DNA of 64,000 nt from NCBI GenBank assembly GCA_942159475.1, contig OW804095.1, positions 67,794,773-67,858,772 on the forward strand, given 5' to 3'. The position numbers and the translations under genes are program-made. This document shows positions 47,074-60,344 of this stretch, piece by piece. The notes below the pieces were generated by a model, which ran no database searches, was not told where the DNA came from, and saw nothing but the letters and a program-made list of their open reading frames with translations. Every line of letters starts with the position of its first letter. Position 1 is the first letter of the stretch. This stretch comes from Sthenelais limicola (taxonomy: Eukaryota > Annelida > Polychaeta > Phyllodocida > Sigalionidae).

Positions 47074-50000
47074 TACGCATATATCTTGCCAAGAAGCAGC
47101 CCTAATGCACAAAATTACATTCGGTTTTTGCGTCAGCAGGTATTACGGAAATTCAAAGAAGTTAAAAGCTCACCCCATCGTTCCAAAAAGGTGATAAATA
47201 ATCCACTGAAATCTGCCACTAGTAGTAGTCACGAAAAGTCAAGCGTACTCCGAAAAGACCTCTTCTTTTTATTATGAGGTTGGTGTGTAGGCTATGAAGG
47301 CAGTTTGTTTTGTGAGTCTATGCAGTGGTGTCAGTGCTGACGTCTCCCTTCGGGTGCATACATGTGTGTACTTGATCTTCCGGCACCAGTGGGGGCTTCT
47401 GTGGCGAGCCCCAATGGTAGCCAAGCCTCATTGGTTGCTTCTGTCCTTTATGGTATTACACATTCAAAACCCACCATTGATTCCTTTATGTTTCCGTACC
47501 AGCGCTGCAACAATACCCAACGTTCAGTCTGATTTATATCTCCTGTACTTATTCTAATAGTCCACCAGTACGGTCCAATTAACGCACACTGGTAAGTATA
47601 AGAGAGGAGTATAAAAACGTAGAAAAAAACAAGGCCAAGGGGAAATGTATTGTCATTGGTAATGAATGCAATATCCAGCTTTTAGTAGCGAAGACTGATA
47701 AGAAAAGCTTTATAGTGAGACACTGTTTCTGTATTTCCCATCAAATAAAGGATTGCCTTTTCCTCTCCGAGTTTTCTTGATGGAGATTGGAACTATGGAA
47801 CTGGTGTTTTACCAATCGTACCATAAGTATGGCTATGACCTCACTTATTGGGGGTAATCTAATATGCAGCAGACAAGTTCATCACCAAAGTTCTTCCTGG
47901 ATAAAATCAGTTGATTGCCAGCCGTGTATATCATACTGCCAATCCAGATTATGTGTAGCTGTCACGTAACTTTTTGCATATATTTCTGCCCTATTTATCG
48001 ACCAACTTCCGTTACCATTACATTATCATTATCGTACATGCATGTATCAAGTGGACCAAGATTATCCAAATTTACCATAGGCATACATAATATTATTTGT
48101 AAATTATATGCTCTCATTATCATAATACTGCCATGATATTTACCAATGTCCTCACATCAGCAGACATATATAAATCTGGATCATTTTCAAGTGAAGGAGG
48201 CATTGCTATATATAATAAATGATGAGCATAAAATGAAATAAATAAATAAATAAAATCCATCAAAGCTTTTCACTGATAGAAGGTACGGCAGATGTTTGCT
48301 TCCCAGTGTTTTTACACCGAACCCTTTGATTCTCTCTCTTTCTGTGTACATACACACAATGTCCTTGTGGCAAAGCTTCAGCCGGAGCCTGACTCAAGGA
48401 TGAAATGTACATATATGCAGAACACCTCTCACCTGTTGATGTGGGGCCTGGGCGGCCTTGTGGTCCATCAGTAAGCGGACTATCCCATGCGACTATACGT
48501 AATACTGCCTTCTCCCTTTATAACAGCCCTCGTTGCTTCGCATCCAGTGACTTCTTATAATAATCCTATCCATTGCATCAGTAATCCTTGGTTTTCTGTA
48601 AGTAAGCTTAATCCATACATTTTGGCCTATATCTTGTTACTGTCTCCTCAGAGGCCGAATGATATTTTTAAATGTGGTTTAATATATTGGACAAAAGAAA
48701 AAGGTTACATTTTTGTCCATGCGTGTAGTTTTATAGTCAAAATAATGTTGCACACATCGCTGTCTGATGTTCTAATGGTCTTGTCAGTGTTACTTTGTTG
48801 TCAACCTATATTGCTCCAGTTGGCCTTCCTTTCTCTCATCGTACCTCTACTCCCCTCTTTCCCTTTCCCTGTCTTGTGGGAAACAGAGGTTGCAATGTAA
48901 TACCCACGTGGACGGTTCCCAGGGAGGGAGACACACAACAGACAGTAGGCAGTATGTCAGTGTGTGAGTGTGTACATCGTCTGATGTGGTCGAAGCAAGC
49001 CTTATTTAGCATCATGTGTATAACGCCTAGATACCTGTGTGTGTAAGTCCGCTCCCTCAAGGGGGAGAAGAGAGAAAAGCAGGGTGCTGGTGGTTAGATT
49101 TAGAGAAGGCACTTTCTTGTTACATCTATTGGAGAATACACAAGAGGTTGTGTTATGGTAAAGCTGGGGTGAGTTATAAGTGCTTTTGGCTACCAAAGGC
49201 TTGCAATGAGGGGCTGGGCTGGTTGGGAGAGGAGGGGTAGGATGTAGTGGGAGGAGGGTGTATTAGTCATCACTTGGGCTGCAGCCTCAAGACATCAGCA
49301 ATGGTTACATTATTGGCGGCAGTCAGAAGAGATGCTTGTCACCAGACCGTCGTGCTTGGTTGGGTCCAGATGTCTGTGTTTGCATAAGAACCTCTTAAAG
49401 GTGCACTCTGTTATACATCCACAAGTACATACTCATTGCCGTCTTATCCTAACATTTAAAGAGGCAATAAATTATCACACATATACCTTTGTCAAAACAC
49501 TCAGCCTTAATATATGCACAGGTGAACATAACGATTAGGGCATAAATATTGATGCGAACGCCCCTGTAAGCTTTCAGTACTTTTTATAGAAGAGTGCTGT
49601 AAGATGCAGTACTCGAGATCTTTATAATCTTTGAAATGAAACCTTTCTCTCAGGAGATGATAAATGTCCAATCACTTCTTTCATATGTTTGAGTTGTGTT
49701 TCTGGTTCCATATCTTTCATAGATAGTACAAGGGGACTGTTTGATGTTGATTGCCATTCATTCATAAGTCAGAAGCCTTGTTTGCATAGCCACTCAAATG
49801 AAATATTGAGTAAAACCAAGTTCAGTTTGCTTGCCAATCAGTTCACTTATCGATCTCGGATTTTGACACATGGAAGTAGTATTGATATTTTCATTTGCCA
49901 AGAGATATTTTGAGATTGGATAGCCTAAACCTTTATAGTAAAACACAAACCATTGCTCATAGTTTATTCACTTAGCAAGATACGATGTGAAAGCCATTCA

Positions 50001-53000
50001 TGTTTAATATTATTGCTTTTGTTATCAGCTCATAAGTGATATATCCTGATAAGTATGAGCTAAATAGAGTAACTGGGCGAACTGAAAACCCCTCCCAGGC
50101 ATGTTGCAAGCCCAGTATTAAAAAAATATATTTTAAAATAAACACTCCAAACAAGCCATCGCATTAATTATCATTATTGCTATTATCGTTATCAATCTTT
50201 ATTTATCGTCATAATTGATTTCATGATAAGAGGAGATGCGCATTTCAGTTCAGGTGTTCCAGCGCAGGCCAGGTTTGGTTAGGCTTACAAAAGTGAATTA
50301 TAAGGAAGGTATAACACAAGAGTATAATCAAATATAACACACATATATATACATCTTAGAATTTCATGAGTCATCCATATTATAGATATGGGAATAGTAA
50401 TTTTACTTTCTTAATTAATAGTTAAGCATATTGTCAGTCAGGAAATGATTCTATTTATATTCTAAGTATGGCTACGTGGATCATGCTATATTTGTATATT
50501 CAGCCATGGGTACCCTTGTGAAAACACAAAGTCAATTATTATCGAAGTATGCGTGGCAATTTTTGTTTAATGTATGTCTTGATGTCTGAAAAGCAGAATT
50601 TTAAACGAATGGATGTGCAGATATAAAAGGTCTTTCACAAAGCCATTATTGGGCCTGTAACTATCAATAATTACAATCTCATGGACAATAATGTCATGCT
50701 CTCTTTGTACACAATTGTACTTAGTTTTATACGTCATAATATTGTGTAAACATATATTCCAGACACACCTATAGTTATTTTTCTCCTTAGAATGGAAGGT
50801 ATAGATATTCTCGCAGATTTGAATTCTTATTGTATCTATGTATTATACAGTTATGTATTTAGAAATCGTGTGATCTTTTGCAGTGGTCAAGCGTTATTTC
50901 TGGGAGTAACGTAGTGCAAGTAGAGGTTCGTTTCGTGGCAACTTCAAAGTAGAGCTATGTTCAATGATATTGTACTGGACGACAGCTTGTATACAATCCA
51001 TGTGCTTGGACCTACAGCTACAGAGATGTACTACAAGCAGGGCTAGCATACAGAAATAAGGCAAATGCTTTGTAGTATAGTGGTCAGTGGCCGTGATTTG
51101 TACTAGGGGTGGGTAGCCTTCTCCCCTTAGTCCATATGATCAGTGGCTCTTGGGTCACTTCAGAGTGATCCAAACTCTCAGTTCATGTTTATCAAGTTCC
51201 ATCCACGTTTGCTAGTCTAGGTATCTGGGGTATATAAGTGTGGATTATTTACAAGTCAAGCCTGGCTGAACTTTCCCACGTGTTGGAAGAGGAGTCTTCA
51301 GTTATGTTGGAGGTTAGAGCGAAAAACACCTACCCGGTACACTACAAACCCCACTGACACCGAAACCACCCCATTGCTACTCCTATTCGTAGGTTCTTTT
51401 GAGGGGGTAATAGATAACTAACCCAAATTCCCAATGACACTCGTATATAAGCCCTTTAATCCCCTACTCCAAACCCCTTTTAACTGGAACTTCTTTCAAA
51501 TTTCCACTTTTGGGAGAGCCCAGAATCAATAGAGCAAGGTTCGTCAACCTGGGAAATGTGTAGGTCTATAGGTAATATGACCTCAGATAGGAATCTTGTA
51601 GATTTATATATCATATATGTTTACGTGCTTCCATTTTCGTAGGCGTCTTTAATATGTCGGACAGGATTGAATCTAGGAAACACAAGACCAATTGGTCTGT
51701 AAGGAGAAAAATAAATGTAAAAAATGTCCATTTTCCACCCGTCAATACCTTTGCGTTTATTCAATATAGATTCATCCGACAATCAAAAGGGTATGATATT
51801 TCCGCAACGTGACTATTATACATAATATCAACAGCCAACAGTACAGGTTAATTCTATTTTTTTCTGCAAAAGTACAAGTAATAATATCCAACCAATATCC
51901 AGGAAGAGGGAGGTTGAAAAAATAGTTTTAATCTCCCCAAAGGTACCTCTAATGACCAAGTTATTCTTTGTTGTGTATGTACCGTGCTAAAACCTCGCGG
52001 AAAGGGCTGTTGTAGATCAAACAAAGTGACATTATATTCTATACTGTTTCTTTTTCTTCCGATTCCTTCCCCCTCCCCTTCACCTCCTCGTATGCCTCAT
52101 AGCCCTTGAAGGAGTTCCTGTATCTGAGCATACATATATGTATATCTAAAGCTCTTGTGCCGTGGGACCGTTATGCTAAGGCTCACACCGTTATACGAGG
52201 GGGTCGCATTTGGCCCCGCTCTTGTCCTCATTCACTCTTTGAAGAGCATTGACAAAAAGCGTTGTATGTCATTAGAAACGGATCTGAAGCACCCCCACTT
52301 GATCCCACCGACCCCATAAAGTCTACACCCAACACTGGGAATATAATATATTCTACAAACACTCGGAGAATAACATTTTAATAATTAAATCCAACCCACC
52401 CTGGATGGGTATATTTATGAGTGCATTGACATCATGCATGCATAGTATCGAGGGAGGTGGATAGGCGGAGAGGTGGTTGTTGTAGTAGTGTTGGTGGGAG
52501 ACGTAAACGAAGTATACATGCAAGCAGACAGTGAGTGGGTTTTAGTAGAATCTTGCATGCACGCATTTAAACAAATGGAACCGTTATTACCTCTATATTC
52601 ACGCAGGGATGTCAACCGTTTGTCACGTAATTATTAAGCACGTGTACACAGTAACTGAATTGCATTTCTAATCACTCGTTTTTACAAATCATTGGAGTTC
52701 ATTGTGTCGTTGGGCTTAATTGGTGGTTATGACTACTGCGAAAAGGCCAGCTAAACAAAATAACTATCGTTCACAATAGAAGAAAAACAAAGTTCGCCTC
52801 CAATGTAGATTTAAAGATAAGATCTCAGCGGTTGCATATCAGGCTTAATTCTTTTTAAACTGTTATCTGACTCTGTCATTATTGTGTTAGTTCCAGGAGT
52901 AAACATTTCTCATGCTCACAGTAAATGCATAGTGTGCATGAGACCTATTGCAATTATGAATATTCATAATGAGTGATAATATTCTAGCATGGGATTGACC

Positions 53001-53589
53001 CAAGTATGAACCCAGCTGAACTAATAGTAGGGGAAGTTAGTGTATGGGGGCGTATGGATATGAGCTTTTTGCCAGCTGGGACCAGATCCTATTCAATAGA
53101 TGTTGGGATTATCTGATAAGACACCTGCCCTCCGAATATCTTCCCAATACTGCTGCTGATCTAGCTTCAGAAAGTTCCCATTGGCATTCCACACCTGCAG
53201 ACTCTTTGCACTTTCTCTTCATTTCGGATACAATGCGGATTTATGATCTGGCAGAGCTGAAATACTTTCTAATAACAGAACTAAAATGTTGCCATAAGGC
53301 TGCAGATCCATGGTATTCACTAAGTTCATATAGATTTGGTAATAGCATTTTAGAAATCGGGAATTATTCTATTCAAAATGTTGTCTTCGGGGATTAAATG
53401 ATTACTTTGATTGCGTTCACTTCTGCATGGTACTGCATTTACCGTGTGCTTATGGGGCAGAGATTCTCTTCTAAGAGCTAGCTGCATTAGACACTGAAGG
53501 GGTATGTTTTACATTAATCAGTTACATTTAAAAGAGAGTATTTGACTATCGTCTAATCTCTTCATTCCAAAAGCCATTGGGCTAGTGAC
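47074..53589. other. Noncoding stretch, 6.5 kb
   Basis: No gene recognised. Larger open frames at 48487-48900 (137 codons) and 53044-53397 (117 codons) lack any family signature. The latter lies just upstream of the retrotransposon remnant but does not resemble reverse transcriptase. A GC-richer interval at 48890-49280 contains a few GT- and GA-rich stretches and nothing more. Confidence 0.55.
48235..48254. repeat. (AAAT)5 microsatellite
   Basis: Five head-to-tail AAAT units. Confidence 0.9.
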
Positions 53590-54511
53590 ATTTTTAATAT
53601 GCAGAGATTGAGAATTCTTTATAAGAAAGATGCCTAAACGTGGGATTTCATATAAATTATCAGCATCCTCTCATATAGATTTAGGCACTCAAAAAGATCT
53701 TAAGAGGCTTCAGGTGATACAAAATAATGGCCTCCGACTGTGTATAGGGGTAAGAACGAGAAATGGTGCCTATAGAGTCAGCAATGTTGAGCTTCATCAG
53801 AGATATGAAATTATACCGCTGTGTTTTAGAAGATTGAGATCTTTTGGTATTTTTTGGAACTGTCATAACTTCGAAGAAAATACGAGTATAACATGAGAAA
53901 AAACAGAGTAATAATAATTCCCTGGCTAAAAGAGAAAATTAGGAAGAGTCTCTTTGGGAGAATATTGACTGTCTGGAACTCTCTTCCAAGAGAAATTAAG
54001 GTTACTAATGACCAGACCTTTTTAAAGAATCAGATAAAAAAACTATGTATAAATGCCTTCTCAAATAGCCAGAATGTTTGGGTAATACCCGAACCAGAAA
54101 ATCTTCTGTGAGGAATTTATTCTTTTTTCTGTATCTCTTGTTGTAATGTCTCTGGATGGAGAAATCTTTGGTGAGATGCCCTTTCAGTATTACTTGCTGA
54201 TTCTGTTGATTCTTTTTTTAATTCTTTTTTGTATGTTGTCTGCGTGAAAATATAAACGAAGCTCCTAGGATTGTTGTAAAAGGATGCTGCCCGGGTGATG
54301 GTTTTATTGTGTGGAATCTGTGATTTTGTATGATAATTATCTTCTTTGTAATTTTTGAACTATATTTTTTCTCCTTAAAAATGTATCAATGAAAGCATTT
54401 TTGTAAGATGTTTCCATCATATCAGCCTCGAATGAGAATAGTGTATAACTACATAATTTCACTATGCTGAATAAACATATCTAAAAACATATATATTATA
54501 TATATATATAC
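53590..54511 (+). mobile_element. 5'-truncated non-LTR retrotransposon, 3' end
   Basis: This region contains the C-terminal coding end of a LINE-type reverse transcriptase (see the pseudogene entry), a 3' UTR-like stretch from 54112, an AATAAA at 54470-54475 and a terminal AT microsatellite (54488-54511). Non-LTR elements of the CR1/Jockey type commonly integrate as 5'-truncated copies and end in a short tandem repeat, which fits. The 5' boundary is uncertain: weak frame-1 similarity (NMQRLRILYKK) begins near 53595. No target-site duplication could be identified. The clade is not resolved. Confidence 0.7.
53630..54111 (+). pseudogene. Broken reverse-transcriptase C-terminus
   Basis: Two adjacent frames together give the C-terminal part of a non-LTR reverse transcriptase. 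The first (53630-53896) has SASSHIDLGTQKDLKRLQ, then VIQNNGLRLCIGVRTRNG, RVSNVELHQR and IIPLCFRR. These match the family's thumb-region pattern, LxxLQxxQNxxLRxxxG followed by a PLxxRR block. The second (53893-54111, another frame) has KSLFGRILTVWNSLPREIK and a FLKNQIKKL block, the characteristic C-terminal WNxLP motif with its trailing FK..L segment. The frameshift lies near 53870-53890; a further shift upstream separates NMQRLRILYKK (53596 on). The palm domain with its catalytic aspartates, the endonuclease and ORF1 are absent. It is a dead remnant; the ATG of the first frame is not a real start. Confidence 0.8.
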
Positions 54512-55363
54512 CTAACCAGAAATTAGTTCCATTCCATTCGATTATATTTCAGATGTGTAATAGAAAAAGACAGATGGAGCAGCCCACTGCCTGTCTTGGA
54601 TTGAGAATGATGGACCAACTAGGACCAACTAATAGCCTGTCGACTTTTACATCGAACATATATAGATATATAAATAAATGCTTATGCCAAAGTACTGCGC
54701 GTTTTACCGTTACCAAAACAACCAGCAGCACCTCACCTACTGACCATATAATTTGTTTAAAATATTTTTCATTCATGAATATTCATAGACTCCCTGCAGC
54801 ACCATTACTCCCAGTGGTGCTTCCCTGTTTGACCCCGACCTATCTCTCGCTGACGCTGCCATCCACCAACCCAGACATTTATTCCACCCCACAGACAGCT
54901 CCATGCTGCCACAGAAAGACACAAAAGCTGTATTTGAATTATTGGTCTGCGATGATTAATTAATTCTAGTCATCACGACCCTCGTTAGTACAGCTGGGTG
55001 GCATGCATGTGTGAAATGTGTGTAACTGTATGCAATGGGTGGGAGGGCTATAGACCGATACATCACAACATTACCCTTTGCAGAAGTTTCTTTTACAAAT
55101 CTATGTGGTAGCTGAGCATTCTGATTTAGCTTTCGTTATGGAGTTTCAGTATCAAGCATCCTTAAAGCTAGTGTCATAATTATTGACGACAATGTGAATC
55201 GCACTACTAATCCCGATATTGTCATACTCTAGTGATATGTACCCGAATGAGCATATTGGAATCTTCCGAGGACATTAAAATCAGTGAAAGGGCCTTGAAT
55301 AACTGAAAATATTCATGACTAAGTTTATTGAGAGAATAAATTAATATCTCACAACCCATATTA
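54512..55363. other. Noncoding stretch
   Basis: No gene recognised. A 136-codon frame (54553-54963) starts right after a good splice-acceptor sequence (TTATATTTCAG), but its Thr/Pro/Ser-rich product has no family signature, so I do not call it. Confidence 0.5.
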
Positions 55364-55617
55364 TAGCGGAACTCCACTATAGGTAAAAAACGGCGCCAAC
55401 AGGCAAAATTCGTCGCCGACATTTCTAAAAATTCGGAAAATTCGACATGACTAAAAATTCTAGTGGATGAGGGGGTAAAATAGGTTGTTGGCAACACATT
55501 TATTTGTTGCCAACAATTGCAAAATATCTAACTTGATTAGATATTTCGTCGCAAAAAATTCGTCGCAGCCGTTTTTGCCTGTTGGCGCCGTTTTTTACCT
55601 ATAGTGGAGTTCCGCTA
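55364..55617. mobile_element. MITE with 45 bp perfect inverted repeats
   Basis: The left TIR (55364-55408) and right TIR (55573-55617) are exact reverse complements over 45 bp, starting TAGCGGAACTCCACTATAGG. TTA flanks both sides (55361-55363 and 55618-55620), fitting a 3 bp TWA duplication as in PIF/Harbinger. Alternatively the outermost TA is a Tc1/mariner-type duplication. The 164 bp interior is noncoding and holds two more perfect inverted repeats: TTGTTGGCAACA/TGTTGCCAACAA (55485-55516) and AAATATCTAA/TTAGATATTT (55522-55546). Unmutated TIRs imply recent insertion. The minus frame at 55222-55497 reads through the element and is not a gene. Confidence 0.92.
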
Positions 55618-58600
55618 TTATACTATACAAATCCAACTTTAAACTCGAAAAGATAGTCATACGTTTTAGATGACTGTAATGATGTATAGGTTACGTGACA
55701 CATTTTGAGCATTTTGCAAATGTAATCTTTTGTTGTAATGCGAGCTATAGAATAGCTCAATGAAAATCTAATACCTCAAATTTGTCCAGCAACCTTGGAT
55801 TACGCGTGACCACTCGAGTTTCGGGTCAACCAATCTATCATGCTTTCGATAGGCCAGACTCCCCAGTGCCCCAGCATTTGATACAAGCATGTGGACACAG
55901 AACCTACTTTTAATTACGGATATGTTTTCGGGCTGACTATAACATTGCGTTATTTTGTGACTGCTCGCTGATACGGAATATTTCTGCGAATGATGTAGTT
56001 GCCGATGAATGATTTTTCTGGTTGGATAGAATCGACCTACTAACGGCGAATGCTATAAGATATTGATGCTGGTTTCAGAAATATATTCCTAACAAATGAT
56101 TTCTGGGGACAATCATGGACACATTTTGTACATCCGGCTTTCCGTGAACATGAGGTTGATTAGAATGATAATCCATTGTGTTATCAAAGTGAAGGGACCT
56201 ATTCTGAGGGTGGGGGACTGATTTGTAAAGGCCGTGCCAAATGAAAGAGCTTATTCGGAACTGGAGGGCGCGAGTGGGGTATGCGAATGGGCATGAGTAT
56301 TGGCAGAAGCGACGCAATAATCAAAGACAACAAGATCCCCTCAGCCCTGTTTGATTAGTTCATGATGACCGTGAGACCATGGCGCCTCCACAGGCACCTG
56401 TCGTAACTATTTTGAAGGAAGCTAGCTGCACAACATAGACTTTTTGTATCCAATAGCAATATTGTGAGTGCACGAATGGATCGCGTTACTACTGGAGTGA
56501 CCATACATGGAAAGTATTAATGATTACATTTATATACTATAATGCCTGTCGAATATGTCTCGCAACATTTCTTTTACGGAACTGTGGAAATTAATTAATC
56601 ACATCCAATGTGAGAAGACAATGTTTCTTGTCGTACTCGAACCATTGTAACTGAAAGATCTATGGACGCAGTTTTTTAAAAATGTGTTTGTTTAATGCTG
56701 GACTGCCGAATATGTTTGGTATGTGAAGTGAAATAATAAACCCATGTCTGGGTATATGCTGCTGTGACTTCATATGATTAATAGAATAAGTTATTGATTT
56801 TAATCCTAATGTAAAACGTAGACTACAGGGACTTCCTGCTTTCTCTGAAGGAAATAATATTCGTGTGTTCTAGATATAGACTCTTCCAGAGGGTAGTATC
56901 TGATCATATTTTGCTGATAAGCCTGAGGGTTCTGCCTTGTATAAATGATCAGTTCATTTCGGAGGACACGCACACTATCCCTAGAGGTGCCGGGTAACTC
57001 TGAACTATGCATTCCTCCCACTCTACTATCAACCTAAATACACTCCAAAATTAAGTAGTCCCACAACACTAATATTCTGTTCTACTGTTGTACATTAATG
57101 CACATATTCATTTGTATACTTTTCCCTGCAAAAATACAAAATCTAAGAATTATGGATCCCAAGGCAGTAGAGATCCTTGTCCTAAATCATAGTTATTGAC
57201 GTCGGTAACAAAAGAAGTATTTAATGAGAAGCATAATGAATGGATTTGCACTATCATATGCTTTCAGGAATATGAATAATAAATGCTGTACTTAATCTTT
57301 AACAAATTGTAAACATTACCAGTATCAAACCCAAAGCATCTCCTGATCGCCCACCTACGAGTAGATACCACAGCAAAACAGAATAAAACTAATAGGATAT
57401 CAAATGGACGAGCACATCTGATGCCACATCTAGAATTGGGCTTTTTTCACATCAGGCAAAAGAGTAAATCCATCAGAAATGAGATGAAATTAGCTGCCGT
57501 TTTGGTTTTGATTTACAAATCACCTTTTATTGCCTTGTCGACACCAAACTCCAGGCGGTAAAATGAGCTAGAACTTGGCTGCCCTCTTTGGAAATTGATG
57601 CACAGACACATACCCGTAAGTAGACAGACAGATAGATAGATGGAGAGACAGAGGTTGGTGGTGGAAGATGGAATGTATAGGGTAATGTATTGGGGGGAGC
57701 GTGGAAAGAATCTGTCCACCCCTATCGTCCTGATCACGCTGTGCGGCATGAGGGAAGCCTGGGGAGATGGCTGTTGTCAAGCTGGGAGAAACTATGAGAC
57801 AGAACAAAGTGATCTAGGGCCAGCTGTCATTACATGATGTATGATGAATAATGGTACTTGCAACAATAGCACTCACACCTGCGGCAAACTCAGAATGCCT
57901 CATACAAGACTTCCCACCCTCCTCCTACCTCCGTATCTTCCTTCTGTCTTCTACTTTCTCGCCTTTTCATTTGACTTCCACTTAATTTATTTTCATATAA
58001 TATGTTTTGATGTTTTCTTTTCATATGATTTCTGTTTATAAATCCTCTGCTCCTCTCAAATAACTTGGTACATACTTTCAATAGCTCTTTCTCTTTGTTC
58101 TATAGCTCTTTCCCTTTGTCCTATTTTTCATGTTAATTTGCATGTACACGTTTACAAATGCGATGTGAGTACATCCAAAATTATATCTAATTTGTTTTAC
58201 CATGGGTGTCCGACGAAGTGTATTTTAAGCATTTTCAGTTGAAATATTAACGAATGTATATTTCTCACCCAGAAAGGTCCAAAATAGCGCCATACATAAA
58301 AGGGACATTTTCTTCTTATTACTATTTAAGATTTTATTTAGGTTTTTAGGATATGAGATATAATTCATCAGTAAGTTGTTTATGCAGAAATGAGGATCTC
58401 ATGAGGACCCAAGATTTGTCTTGGGTGAAACTAACCCTGCGATACATCATTGCAAAGCAACCACTGATTGTTCATTTTGCCATTACTGGGTTGGAGTAAG
58501 TTTCTGCCTGATGGGGGATAGGAGCAAGCGCGACACATGTGCCAATGTAGGAGAGTTAACAGAGACACATTTCCGTATTACTACACATGGGGTATTAGCG

Positions 58601-60295
58601 AGGGGAAAATAAACTTTTTAAATGCAATCACAACATTCTAGATATTGAATGATGTAACTACTAATGGCTGACAACGTCTTAATGAATAGAAAAAAATAAC
58701 TGGGAAGCAATCTGTCAAATATACAGAAAGAAATGAGACTTGGGTAGGATATTGTAACTGTTGGTTTATGTGTTTGCCATGCTTCGGGAAACACCCAGTA
58801 GATGGTGCGGTCGTACACCAGATATTGTGTGTCGCATGTATCGAGTGTCCCATATCGGACAAGAGGGCCTCTCCACACAATACACTGAACAATTTCCCTA
58901 CAATATTTTCCCATTTCCTCTTCCTCCTCCCTACCCCCTCTCCATCACCATTTCTAGCATCATATCAATGTGGTGCACATTGCAGTATTTGATTCAAATA
59001 TACGGGATGGAACGAATGCCAATATTTCAAATAAGGTACTTTAGACTAGTAGCGAATGATAACGAGGAAAGGAAGTTTCAAAACATATTGACACAAGTAT
59101 TGTACACCCAGTGGTTAGAAATATTAGATTTTACAAATTCCTATTTCCATTTTGTGTATTCACAAGATGGAAGTAAGTTTCTCCGCCTATCATGAGACTA
59201 ATCTCAGCTTGCATAGTACAGGCAGTACATTTGATGAATAAACACTTTCCTTTGATTAAAAGAATATACAATGATCTTGATGGAAGTAACTCCCACCTTT
59301 GTGGCGTTTTCAGTTGCATCCGTCTAAAACTATTGAGACTTACGATGCCAATTATAATGTGTCATTCTATTAATCGGAGGTAAGCAGGCAATACAACGCA
59401 TTGTATAGTATAATCTATTGCAAAAATATACCCAGACAAACTTTACAGACCTTCCAAGAGTATGTGAGTTGGCAGGTGACAATGACAGGGACACCGTATG
59501 TATTTGTATTTGAAGAAGAGTTGGTTTTAAGATTAAAACACATACAAAGTGAACATTTTGCATCAAAATTAAGATTCTGTTGCATTAACGATACATTATA
59601 ATATTCAACCAAGTCATTATCTGGTCCATTCAGGCATGCACATTTTGCTGAAACTATGAATTCATATTAGCCGGTGGTAATAGTTCGAATTGTATGTTAG
59701 GGTAAATACGGGTGACTTACAGAGGTTGTGATTGGATACAAGATAATTAATTCTTTAAAGCTTTAATGTGTTCACGGAGAATGTATCTTTGTTTTTAAAC
59801 AAATTTTATTTCGCAGACATTTCACAATGGTACATTTCATTCAACGAAGCAAACATATTAATTGTCAACAGTTGCAGTTCCTTTACATTGCTATACACTA
59901 ACCCAACAAACTCAAATAGAAATAAGCTATGTGCCTACATAAATTTGAACAGGTTGAACTATTTTACAATGAAGAAGAAAGAATCCAATGGGGAATGAAG
60001 CTGCAGAAAGTTGTATTCACTCAGTCACGATGTACATTGATTACTTAGGCAGGGAATATAGACTGGCGGTGTTGATTGACATAAGCCAGATTTGGAAAGT
60101 CTCTTCCTGATGAATATGCCACAGGAAAAAGGATTCTAATCTAGCATTATATGTTCTCTTTGGTATCAGACCACAATAAGAAGGGGAGTTTTAATCCAAT
60201 ATGTTCTATTATGATAATATGCCAATTCCATAACTTTGACTAGCCTACAGAAAGGGAACGTTAACCTAGCTACTCATTTCCTTACAGCTGCACAG
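55618..60295. other. Noncoding stretch, 4.7 kb
   Basis: No gene recognised. The largest open frame in the window (58761-59195, 144 codons) lies here and has no family signature. A GACA/GATA microsatellite is at 57621-57640. ATG at 56379 has a perfect ACCATGG context but opens only a 19-codon frame. Confidence 0.55.
58081..58122. repeat. Tandem 21-mer, two copies
   Basis: ATAGCTCTTT-CTCTTTGTTCT is followed by the same unit with two C/T differences. Confidence 0.85.
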
Positions 60296-60344
60296 AGGTC
60301 TGTCTAGGCCTTATTATTCATAGTCAAGCTATGTAGACAGACCT
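60296..60344. repeat. Hairpin with 11 bp perfect outer stem
   Basis: AGGTCTGTCTA (60296-60306) and TAGACAGACCT (60334-60344) pair perfectly. Inside, CATAG-TCAAG-CTATG (60320-60334) makes a second short stem directly abutting the outer one on the 3' side. The fold would be a 49 nt hairpin with a one-sided bulge of about 13 nt. It is too short and asymmetric for a typical microRNA precursor. Confidence 0.65.

Noticed and set aside
48487..48900. 137-codon hydrophobic open frame
   Set aside because: Could suggest membrane segments, but the hydrophobicity follows from T-rich sequence, and no family motif or splice context was found.
53044..53397. 117-codon frame upstream of the retrotransposon tail
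   Set aside because: Considered as more reverse transcriptase, but it lacks any palm or finger motif of the family.
54553..54963. 136-codon frame right after a splice-acceptor-like TTATATTTCAG
   Set aside because: The acceptor is good, but the Thr/Pro/Ser-rich product has no recognisable domain and it lies just downstream of retrotransposon debris.
56379..56438. ATG in a perfect ACCATGG context
   Set aside because: Opens only 19 codons with no promoter or splice donor nearby; probably chance.
58761..59195. Longest open frame in the window (144 codons, plus strand)
   Set aside because: No domain, low-complexity Pro/Ser/Leu middle, poor start context and no promoter-like flank. Such a length is plausible by chance in 64 kb.
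60110..60140. CTGATGA followed by GAAA, like a hammerhead ribozyme core
   Set aside because: The intervening and flanking bases do not form stems I, II or III.
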